Below are positions 58,083-64,000 of a stretch of DNA of 64,000 bases, one piece after another. The notes beneath the pieces are model-generated. The model saw only the letters and a list, made by a program, of their open reading frames with translations, was not told the origin of the DNA and made no database searches. Made by a program: the position numbers and the translations under genes. The DNA is from Roseivivax isoporae LMG 25204 (lineage in GTDB: Bacteria; Pseudomonadota; Alphaproteobacteria; Rhodobacterales; Rhodobacteraceae). Within the stretch, counting starts at the first letter, position 1, and each line of letters starts with the position of its first letter. Location of the stretch: assembly GCF_000521865.1 (NCBI RefSeq), contig NZ_JAME01000024.1, positions 1-64,000 of the forward strand, given 5' to 3'.

Positions 58083-58865
58083 TCAGAGCTCGGGGTTGTC
58101 CGGGTACCAGTCGGGCGTCAGCACCTCGGCTCCCTCGACCATCGAGGCGAATTCCTGCGGGTCCTGCGTGCCGCCGTCGCGGCCGCGGAAATGGTAGGGA
58201 TAGACATAGGTCGGCGAGAAGGCGTTGACCGCCGCCGCCGCCTGCGTGGCATCCATGGTGAAGGGCAGGTTCATGCAGACGAACGCGAGGTCGATGTTCT
58301 CGAGCGCGCGCACCTCGGGCGTGTCCTCGGTGTCGCCCGAGATGTAGACGCGGAAGCCCTCGAAGCTCAGAACGTAGCCGTTGTCGCGCCCCTCGGGGTG
58401 GAAATCCTGCCGCCCCTCGGTGGTGTTGTAGGCGGGGATCGCCTCGATGCCGACGCCTTCCCAATCGGTCGTGTCGCCGTTGCCGATGGATTCGGCCCCC
58501 GACAGCTCTTCCGGCAGCATGTCCGCCACCGCCGGGTTCACGATCAGGTGGGTGTTCTCGCCCATGAGCGCGGTCAGCGTGTCGACCTCGTAATGGTCGC
58601 CGTGCTCGTGCGTGATGAGGATGAGGTCGGGCGCCGGCAGGTCGCCATAGGCCTCGGCACCGCCGACCGGGTCCACGTGGATGACGCCCGCGGGGGTCTC
58701 CATGACAAAGGAGGCGTGGCTGACGGGATGCACGGTGATCGTGCCGCCCGGGGTCTCGAAGCTGTTGTTGGCCCCTTCCTGCGCCAGCGCGGCGAAGGGC
58801 AGGATCGCGGTCACGCCGGCCGCGGCGCTCGCGGTGGCAAGGAAGGTGCGTCGGGTCTGGGTCAT
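58083..58865 (-). CDS. Tat-exported metallo-beta-lactamase-fold hydrolase (UlaG-like)
   Basis: A 260-residue MBL-fold protein. The twin-arginine signal is TRRTFLATASAAAGVTAILP, with cleavage near ALAQEG. The mature part has HPVSHASFVMETPAGVIHVDP, the metal-binding LITHEHGDHYEVDTL, VYISGDTEDTPEV and a final His in YPYHFRGRDGG. The family includes L-ascorbate-6-P lactonase UlaG and many uncharacterised hydrolases; the substrate is unknown. It converges on the GntR gene (4 bp between stop codons) and is divergent from the kpsT-like gene. Confidence 0.85.
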   Translation of the reverse strand: MTQTRRTFLATASAAAGVTAILPFAALAQEGANNSFETPGGTITVHPVSHASFVMETPAGVIHVDPVGGAEAYGDLPAPDLILITHEHGDHYEVDTLTALMGENTHLIVNPAVADMLPEELSGAESIGNGDTTDWEGVGIEAIPAYNTTEGRQDFHPEGRDNGYVLSFEGFRVYISGDTEDTPEVRALENIDLAFVCMNLPFTMDATQAAAAVNAFSPTYVYPYHFRGRDGGTQDPQEFASMVEGAEVLTPDWYPDNPEL

Positions 58866-59106
58866 GGAATCTCCGTCTGTCGCTGGCGGATCGCGGGCGG
58901 CGGGGCCGGCCCGTCCTGCGGGGCAGAGCTAGGTCGGCGGGCGACCGCTTCAATCACCCGCGCCGCCGCGACAGCCGCACGTCGCGGTGTCCTTTGTTTC
59001 CGGAACAGGACATACTCGCGCCAGAATTGGGCAATAGCTGTCCTTCCGTCGCCGTTGCGTGCATGACGGCCGACAGGAACGAGTGCCCGAGTACCAGAGT
59101 CGCCGG

Positions 59107-59766
59107 ATGTTGGAGTTCGACCAGGTCAGCAAGTCCTTCTGGACCGGATCCCGTCGCAAGGTGATCCTCGACCGCGTGTCCTTCCGCGTGGACCTCGGCG
59201 AGAGCTTCGGCATCCTCGCCCCCAACGGCACCGGCAAGACCACCCTGATCAAGATGATGGCGGGCCTCGAGAAGCCCGACGAGGGCGAGATCCGCCGCGG
59301 CTGCCGCGTCTCCTTCCCGCTCGGGTTCATGGGCGGGGTGATCTCCAAGGTCTCGGCGCAGGAGAACGCCCGCTACATCGCGCGGCTCTACGGCCTCGAT
59401 CCCGATTACGTCGAGGCGTTCTGCCGCTGGCTCTGCGGGCTCGGCGAATATTTCGACCAGCCGATCGGCGTCTATTCCTCGGGCATGCGCGCGCGCTTCA
59501 CCTTCGCGCTCATGCTGGCGCTCGATTTCGACATCTACCTCATCGACGAGGGGATGCCCAACTCGACGGACGTGGAGTTCAACCGCCGCGCCGGCGACAT
59601 CCTCGCCGAACGGCTGCGGACCACCACCATCATCATCGTGAGCCACCAGCCGCAGGTGCTGGAAAAGTTCGCGCGCCGGGCGGCCGTTCTGATGGACGGC
59701 AAGTTGCACATGTTCGATTCTCTGGAAGAGGCGAAGCGGCTCTATGACTATGAAACTCAGGGCTAG
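59107..59766 (+). CDS. capsule polysaccharide export ABC ATPase (KpsT/CtrD-like)
   Basis: A 219-residue ATPase of the ABC-2 polysaccharide exporter type. Walker A is APNGTGKT (first position Ala, permitted), the family-specific signature is VYSSGMRARFTFALML, Walker B is IYLIDEGM, and the switch His is in IIIVSHQPQVL. The start ATG 59107 (MLEFDQVSKSF) matches KpsT length; an in-frame GTG 48 bp upstream adds non-conserved sequence. It overlaps the KpsE-like gene by 23 bp. The usual permease gene kpsM is not next to it. Confidence 0.9.
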   Translation: MLEFDQVSKSFWTGSRRKVILDRVSFRVDLGESFGILAPNGTGKTTLIKMMAGLEKPDEGEIRRGCRVSFPLGFMGGVISKVSAQENARYIARLYGLDPDYVEAFCRWLCGLGEYFDQPIGVYSSGMRARFTFALMLALDFDIYLIDEGMPNSTDVEFNRRAGDILAERLRTTTIIIVSHQPQVLEKFARRAAVLMDGKLHMFDSLEEAKRLYDYETQG

Positions 59767-61417
59767 GAAGTTCCGCATCCGCCGTTCCGCCAGCGCGGAG
59801 ACGCCGCCGCAGGAGACCCGCGCCGCCAGCGAGGCGCCCCCGTCACCCGCGACGCCGGCGCCCGCGCGCGACGCGCCGACGCACCCGGCCCCCGAGGGTG
59901 CGGGCGAGACCGACATCCAGGCGATCCGGCAGGAGGGCCTGACCGGCCGCCAGCTGCGCATGGCCCGCCGCATCGCGCAGAAGCACGGCCTCGCACCCAC
60001 TTCGGACTTCGACGCGGTGCGGCTGCTGCGGCTGCGCGGCATCGACCCGTTCAAGCTCGGCAACACGCTCGAACTGGTGGTGACGCGCGATCCCAAGGCC
60101 CCCGCGCCCGCCACCGGGGCCGACACGGACGGCGGCGGTTTCGGCGGCGCACTCGCGCCCCGGCCCGCAGACGGCGACGGCGACGGGCGCGTGCAGCTGC
60201 CGCAGACCATGCCGCCCCGCCCGGGCGTGCCCTCGACCGAGCTGCACAAGGGCCCGACGCCGGCCGACCGCCGCGCCGCCGAGATCGAGAAGATCCAGCG
60301 CGACCTCGCCCGCCGGCGGCGGCGCAAGCTCGCGCTCCTTTTCACCCGGCTCGCCTTCTTCGTGTTCCTGCCGACGGCCGTTGCGGGCTACTACTTCTTC
60401 GCCGTGGCGACGCCGCTCTATTCGACGAAGTCGCAGTTCCTGATCCTGACGAACGACGGCGGCGGGGGCGGCGGCATGGGCGGGCTCCTGTCCGGCACGC
60501 AGTTCGCCACCAACCAGGACGCCATCGCGGTCCAGTCCTACCTGGCGTCCAAGGACGCCATGCTGCGGCTCGACCGCGACGAGGGATTCAAGACGCACTT
60601 CTCGCAGGGCTTCATCGACCCGATCCAGCGGCTCGAGCCCGACGCCTCGAACGAGGACGCCTACGGCACCTACCAGCGCAACGTCGAGATCGGCTACGAT
60701 CCGACCGAGGGCGTCATCAAGATGGAAGTGACGGCCGCCGATCCCGAGGTCGCCGCCGAGTTCAGCCGCGCGCTCATCTCCTACGCCGAGGAACGCGTCG
60801 ACAACCTGTCGCTGCGCAAGCGGTCGAACGCCGTGCTCGACGCCGAGCAGGGACTCGAGGACGCCGAGGCCGCGCGGCGCGCGGCGCAGGCCCGGCTCGT
60901 GCGGCTGCAGCAGGAAAGCGCGCTGCTCGACCCCGAGGGCCGGATCGCGGCGCTGCGCGGCCAGATCAACACTTTCGAGATCCAGCTGCAGGAAAAGCGG
61001 CTGCAGCTGCAGGCACTGCTCGACAATGCCCGCCCGAACGAGAGCCGCGTGGACGGCGCCGAGGCAGACGTGCGCCGCCTCGAGGCGCTGCTCGCCGACC
61101 TCAACACGCGCATGACGCAGGCGGCCGACGACGGCTCCTCGCTGGCCGACATCGCGGCCGAGGTGCAGCTGGCCGAGGCCGACGTGCTGACGCGCGACAT
61201 GATGCTGCAGGCGGCGCTCGAACGGCTCGAGACCGCGCGGCGCGACGCCGATGCCCAGGCGCGCTACCTCACCACCTCGGTCGTGCCGCTCGCGTCCGAG
61301 GATCCGAGCTATCCGCGCAAGTTCGAGAACACGGCGCTGGCCTTCCTGATCTTCTCGGGCATCTACCTGATGATCTCGCTCACCGCGTCGATCCTGCGCG
61401 AACAGGTCTCGTCCTGA
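59744..61417 (+). CDS. capsule polysaccharide export inner-membrane protein (KpsE/CtrB, polysaccharide co-polymerase)
   Basis: A 557-residue protein. The first ~200 residues are Pro/Ala/charged and probably disordered (TPPQETRAASEAPPSPATPA). A membrane segment follows near 200-222 (FTRLAFFVFLPTAVAGYYFF), then a Wzz-like beta domain with TPLYSTKSQFLILTNDGG and a glycine-rich loop. A long coiled coil runs from about 345 to 520 (LRKRSNAVLDAEQGLEDAEA). The C-terminal membrane segment is LAFLIFSGIYLMISLTAS. It bridges the periplasm in ABC-dependent capsule export. Two adjacent ATGs (59744, 59750) are possible starts. Confidence 0.87.
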   Translation: MTMKLRARKFRIRRSASAETPPQETRAASEAPPSPATPAPARDAPTHPAPEGAGETDIQAIRQEGLTGRQLRMARRIAQKHGLAPTSDFDAVRLLRLRGIDPFKLGNTLELVVTRDPKAPAPATGADTDGGGFGGALAPRPADGDGDGRVQLPQTMPPRPGVPSTELHKGPTPADRRAAEIEKIQRDLARRRRRKLALLFTRLAFFVFLPTAVAGYYFFAVATPLYSTKSQFLILTNDGGGGGGMGGLLSGTQFATNQDAIAVQSYLASKDAMLRLDRDEGFKTHFSQGFIDPIQRLEPDASNEDAYGTYQRNVEIGYDPTEGVIKMEVTAADPEVAAEFSRALISYAEERVDNLSLRKRSNAVLDAEQGLEDAEAARRAAQARLVRLQQESALLDPEGRIAALRGQINTFEIQLQEKRLQLQALLDNARPNESRVDGAEADVRRLEALLADLNTRMTQAADDGSSLADIAAEVQLAEADVLTRDMMLQAALERLETARRDADAQARYLTTSVVPLASEDPSYPRKFENTALAFLIFSGIYLMISLTASILREQVSS

Positions 61418-61425
61418 CCGGGCGT

Positions 61426-61443
61426 GCGGGGGCGCGCCCCCGC
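61426..61443. terminator. palindrome between convergent KpsE-like and thiolase genes
   Basis: GCGGGGGCG-CGCCCCCGC is an 18-bp perfect palindrome between the two stop codons. It may act as a terminator, but it lacks a T-run and a loop. Confidence 0.45.
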
Positions 61444-61453
61444 CGTGGTGCCC

Positions 61454-62626
61454 TCAGACCAGTTCCACCGCCATGGCGGTGCCCTCGCCGCCGCCGATGC
61501 AGATGGCGGCGACCCCCCGGCGCAGGCCACGCGCCTCGAGCGCGTGGATCAGCGTGACGAGGATGCGCGCACCGGACGCCCCGATCGGGTGGCCGAGCGC
61601 GCAGGCCCCGCCGTTCACGTTCACCACGTCGCGCGGCAGGCCCATCTCGCGCATGAACGCCATGGGCACCACGGCGAAGGCCTCGTTCACCTCCCACAGG
61701 TCCACGTCGCCCACGCTCCAGCCCGCGCGCTCCAGCACCTTGCGCGCGGCCGGCACCGGCGCGGTGGTGAACAGCCCCGGCGCCTGCGCGTGCGTCGCAT
61801 GCCCGAGAATGCGGGCCCGCGGCCTGCGCCCGGCAGCTTCGGCGCAGGCCCGGCGTTCCAGCACCAGCGCCGCCGCACCGTCCGAGATCGACGAGGAATT
61901 GGCCGGCGTCACCGTCCCGTCCTTGCGGAAGGCGGGCTTCAGCTGCGGGATCTTCTCGGGCCGCGCGAGCCCCGGCTGCTCGTCCGCGCCGACGGTGACC
62001 GCGCCGCCCCGCGCCGGCACCTCCACCGCCGCGATCTCGGCGCCGAAGGCCCCGCTGTCCTGCGCGGCGCGCGCGCGGGTCAGCGAACCCAGCGCGTAAT
62101 CGTCCTGCGCCTCCCGGGTGAACTGGAACGCCTCGGCGCAATCCTCGGCGAAGGTGCCCATCAGCCGGCCCTTGTCGTAGGCATCCTCGAGCCCGTCGAG
62201 GAACATGTGGTCGATCGCCTGCGCATGCCCGAGCCGCGCGCCGCCGCGCATCTTGGCCAGGAGGTAGGGCGCGTTCGTCATGCTCTCCATTCCGCCCGCC
62301 ACGAGGCAATCGGCCTGCCCGGTGGCGAGCCGGTCGAAGGCCAGCATCGCGGCCTTCATGCCCGACCCGCACATCTTGTTGAGTGTCGTCGCCGGCACCG
62401 CCTCGCCGAGGCCCGCCGAAAAGCCCGCCTGCCGCGCCGGAGCCTGCCCCTGCCCCGCGGGCAGGACGCAGCCCATCAGCACCTCCTCGGGCGCGGCGCC
62501 CGCGGCCTCGGCCAGCGCCGCGCGGATCGCCGCACCGCCGAGTTCCGCCGCGGCGAGAGGCGCGAGCGCGCCCTGGAAGCCGCCCATGGCGGTGCGCTTC
62601 GCGCCCGTGACCACGATCTCGTCCAT
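61454..62626 (-). CDS. acetyl-CoA C-acyltransferase (thiolase)
   Basis: A 390-residue thiolase, of the type that condenses or cleaves (aceto)acetyl-CoA. The nucleophilic Cys is in LNKMCGSGMKA. AGGMESMTNAPYLL, the His in WEVNEAFAVVPMAFM, and the C-terminal GGACALGHPIGASGARILVTL and CIGGGEGTAMAVEL (catalytic Cys) are all present. The start at ATG 62626 has GGAGGAGG upstream. PhaA-, AtoB- or FadA-like roles cannot be separated by sequence alone. No beta-oxidation or PHB genes are adjacent. Confidence 0.9.
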   Translation of the reverse strand: MDEIVVTGAKRTAMGGFQGALAPLAAAELGGAAIRAALAEAAGAAPEEVLMGCVLPAGQGQAPARQAGFSAGLGEAVPATTLNKMCGSGMKAAMLAFDRLATGQADCLVAGGMESMTNAPYLLAKMRGGARLGHAQAIDHMFLDGLEDAYDKGRLMGTFAEDCAEAFQFTREAQDDYALGSLTRARAAQDSGAFGAEIAAVEVPARGGAVTVGADEQPGLARPEKIPQLKPAFRKDGTVTPANSSSISDGAAALVLERRACAEAAGRRPRARILGHATHAQAPGLFTTAPVPAARKVLERAGWSVGDVDLWEVNEAFAVVPMAFMREMGLPRDVVNVNGGACALGHPIGASGARILVTLIHALEARGLRRGVAAICIGGGEGTAMAVELV

Positions 62627-62719
62627 GACGTCCTCCTCCCAGCCGCCCCATGCCTGCATACCGAATGGAAAGGTTTCGCGTCCAGTCTGGTGCGGTTTTC
62701 AACGTCCGGAGGCCCGTCC

Positions 62720-63058
62720 GTGAACCTCGACACCGAATCGCACGCGGATGCCCTGGTTATCCGCGTCCCGGAGACGCGCATCGACGCGGCGAGCGCCATC
62801 CAGTTCAAGGACGCCATGCGGCGGCTGACGGCGTCGGGACCGGACCGCGTGCTGCTGGACCTCGCCCGCGTCGATTTCATCGATTCGAGCGGGCTCGGCG
62901 CGGTCGTCGCCTCGATGAAGCAGCTGCGCCCGGACCAGACGCTCGCGCTGGTGGCGCTGACGCCCGCGGTGCACAAGGTGTTCCACATGACCCGCATGGA
63001 CACCGTGTTCGACATCCACGGCGATCTCGGCGGCGCCCTGGCCGCCGGGCGGTCCTGA
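62720..63058 (+). CDS. STAS-domain anti-sigma-factor antagonist
   Basis: A 112-residue SpoIIAA/RsbV-type protein. The start is GTG 62720 with GGAGG 8 nt upstream. The STAS core has LVIRVPETRIDAASAIQFKDAM, then RVLLDLARVDFIDSSGLGAVVASM, where the phosphorylatable Ser sits in DSSGLG. It should bind the anti-sigma kinase encoded 10 bp downstream. No sigma factor or PP2C phosphatase gene is present on this side, so the target of the partner switch is unknown. Confidence 0.9.
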   Translation: MNLDTESHADALVIRVPETRIDAASAIQFKDAMRRLTASGPDRVLLDLARVDFIDSSGLGAVVASMKQLRPDQTLALVALTPAVHKVFHMTRMDTVFDIHGDLGGALAAGRS

Positions 63059-63068
63059 ACCCGGCCCG

Positions 63069-63620
63069 ATGTCCCGGACCCTGCCCGGAACGGCGCAGCA
63101 CCAAGCGGCGGACCCCCGCGCGGACCGCCCCGGCCCCGATCCGGCCCCGGCGCCCCCCGATCCGGACACGCCGCCGCGCGGCCCCTCCGCGCTGGTCTTT
63201 GCGACCCGCGTCTGGCCCGATCCGTCCGCGATCCGCGCGGCCGTCACCGCCTGCGAGGCGCGGCTGCGCACCCACGGCGCCGATGCGGCGGCGGCGCGGC
63301 TCTGCGCCCTGGTCCTGGCAGAGCTTCTGAACAACGTCGCCGAACATGCGTTCCGCGACCTAGCCCCCGTGCCGGTCGAGGTCGAGGTGCGCGCGCGCCG
63401 CGGCAGCCTCTACCTCGCGATCGCCGACCGCGGCCGGCCCATGCCCGGCGGCGCGCTGCCGGCGCCCTGCCTGCCCGACCTCGCCGTGGCGCGCGCCGAC
63501 ATGCCCGAGGGCGGCTGGGGCTGGCACCTCGTGCGCAGCCTCGCGACGTCGCTCGACTATCGCCGCGAGGACGGAACGAACCGCCTGCGCGTCCGCCTCG
63601 ATCCGCAGGGACCGGCCTGA
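63069..63620 (+). CDS. anti-sigma-factor serine kinase-like ATPase (HATPase_c, RsbW-type)
   Basis: A 183-residue GHKL ATP-binding protein. A Pro-rich N-terminus (1-40) precedes the HATPase_c fold: N-box LAELLNNVAEHAFRDL, G1 box LAIADRGRPMPGG and G2 box EGGWGWHLVRSLATSL. This fits a RsbW/SpoIIAB-type kinase that phosphorylates the STAS protein and sequesters a sigma factor or another target. It is the second gene of a two-gene operon; hairpins follow before ggt. Confidence 0.85.
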   Translation: MSRTLPGTAQHQAADPRADRPGPDPAPAPPDPDTPPRGPSALVFATRVWPDPSAIRAAVTACEARLRTHGADAAAARLCALVLAELLNNVAEHAFRDLAPVPVEVEVRARRGSLYLAIADRGRPMPGGALPAPCLPDLAVARADMPEGGWGWHLVRSLATSLDYRREDGTNRLRVRLDPQGPA

Positions 63621-63713
63621 CGCCGGGAGCGTCCGCCGCGAAAAGGTCAGATTGACCGCCAAATGGCGCCCGAATGCCGGGCCATACCTGCACCTGTAGC
63701 TGCATATGGCTTC

Positions 63714-63761
63714 CCTCGGCGCCGCGTCGTTACAGCCCCCACCCAGTGCGCGGCGCCGAGG
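63714..63761 (+). other. upstream hairpin in the ggt leader (13-bp perfect stem)
   Basis: CCTCGGCGCCGCG (63714-63726) and CGCGGCGCCGAGG (63749-63761) form a perfect 13-bp inverted repeat with a 22-nt loop, about 90 bp after the kinase gene. It may terminate the STAS/kinase operon, but no T-run follows. Alternatively it is the first stem of a structured ggt leader. Confidence 0.6.
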
Positions 63762-63782
63762 TCTTCAACCGTACGGAACGGC

Positions 63783-63841
63783 GTTGACCCTGTCCCCGGC
63801 TCGGTCGAGTATCCCCGCGATACTCGGAGGGGACAGTCAAC
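63783..63841 (+). promoter_or_regulatory. extended hairpin burying the ggt ribosome-binding site
   Basis: Outer arms GTTGAC-cc-TGTCCCC (63783-63797) and GGGGACA-GTCAAC (63829-63841) pair over 13 bp with a 2-nt bulge. Inner arms CGAGTATC (63806-63813) and GATACTCG (63819-63826) pair over 8 bp around a CCCGC loop. The ribosome-binding site GGAGGGG (63826-63832) lies within the right arm, and the start codon follows 2 nt after the structure. Folding would hide it, so this is a candidate translational switch. A DNA operator is the alternative. Confidence 0.65.
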
Positions 63842-63843
63842 CG

Positions 63844-64000
63844 ATGCGCGATTTCCACATGCCCGGCCGCTCGGCCGTCTTTGCCGCGAACGGCCTATGT
63901 GCCACCTCGCACCCGATCGCCGCGGCCGAGGCCGTCCGCCTCCTGCAGGCGGGGGGCAACGCCATGGACGCGGCCATCGCGGGCGCGGTCCTTCTCGGGG
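63844..64000 (+). CDS. ggt: gamma-glutamyltransferase, N-terminal start (runs off the window edge)
   Basis: The first 52 codons of a gamma-glutamyltransferase-family protein: [18 protein letters not shown], then [20 protein letters not shown] and [12 protein letters not shown], which are diagnostic of the family's N-terminal region. No signal peptide is apparent, so it may be a cytoplasmic member of the superfamily. The enzyme would cleave or transfer gamma-glutamyl groups from glutathione or similar compounds. The catalytic Thr lies beyond the window. The start ATG directly follows a large hairpin in the leader. Confidence 0.85.
   Translation, partial: MRDFHMPGRSAVFAANGLCATSHPIAAAEAVRLLQAGGNAMDAAIAGAVLLG

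Noticed and set aside
59107-61417. Complete capsule biosynthesis locus
   Set aside because: Only the ATPase and co-polymerase are present; no permease, outer-membrane channel or glycosyltransferase gene is adjacent.
1-64000. tRNA, rRNA, CRISPR, transposase or phage genes
   Set aside because: Inter-gene gaps were read for tRNA arms, repeat-spacer arrays and transposase-like frames; none was found, and gene order looks like ordinary chromosome.

Overview
The window is high-GC DNA (roughly 70 % G+C by eye) from an alphaproteobacterium of the order Rhodobacterales, most likely the marine roseobacter side of the family. The markers are the aapJQMP amino-acid transporter, frcBCA with a divergent ROK regulator, petP-petR beside ilvE, crcB-rluC-HAD-Atp12, dciA-mutY-dsbA, taurine:pyruvate aminotransferase (Tpa), and the histone-deacetylase-like/xseB/ispA/dxs operon. 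All genes look chromosomal. I saw no rRNA, tRNA, CRISPR array, insertion sequence or prophage.

Layout. 1-2.4 kb: N-terminal part of ftsK and an aminotransferase (minus strand). 2.6-4.6 kb: two overlapping saccharopine-dehydrogenase-type genes. 4.7-8.2 kb: CoA-transferase, DsbA-like and DciA-like genes, divergent from mutY. 8.3-14 kb: an orphan alkane monooxygenase and the frc sugar ABC system with its regulator. 14-23 kb: peptidoglycan transglycosylase, degenerate receiver protein, glutathionyl-hydroquinone-reductase-like GST, RecD-like helicase, the ycjX-GNAT-ycjF operon, and a cNMP-domain flavin oxidoreductase. 23-31 kb: aapJQMP and the tightly coupled crcB-rluC-HAD-Atp12 operon. 31-39.4 kb: tpa, GNAT, BCCT carrier, HU, AMP nucleosidase, PhoD phosphatase and ZinT. 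39.4-48 kb: ilvE, petPR, the isoprenoid operon, exoD, an SDR protein and a lipoprotein transglycosylase.

48-58 kb is the most distinctive block. A polyamine-type ABC importer (ATPase, binding protein, DUF1330 protein, two enlarged permeases, then an App1-type phosphatase) faces an ectoine-hydrolase-like M24 protein, an M20 deacetylase and an FCD-type GntR regulator across a 443-bp shared control region. Together they look like an import-and-catabolism module that mirrors the known ectoine route (ring opening, then deacetylation) but with a different transporter, a different deacetylase family and a different regulator.

58-64 kb holds a Tat-exported metallo-beta-lactamase-fold protein, two capsule-export genes (KpsT- and KpsE-like, no KpsM beside them), a thiolase, a STAS/anti-sigma-kinase pair, and the start of ggt. 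The ggt leader has two large inverted repeats; the second buries the ribosome-binding site and ends two bases before the start codon, a candidate cis-acting RNA switch. Another pattern is that each of the three ABC binding-protein genes (frcB, aapJ and the one at 52.3 kb) is followed 10-13 nt after its stop codon by a strong GC-rich hairpin ahead of the downstream genes.
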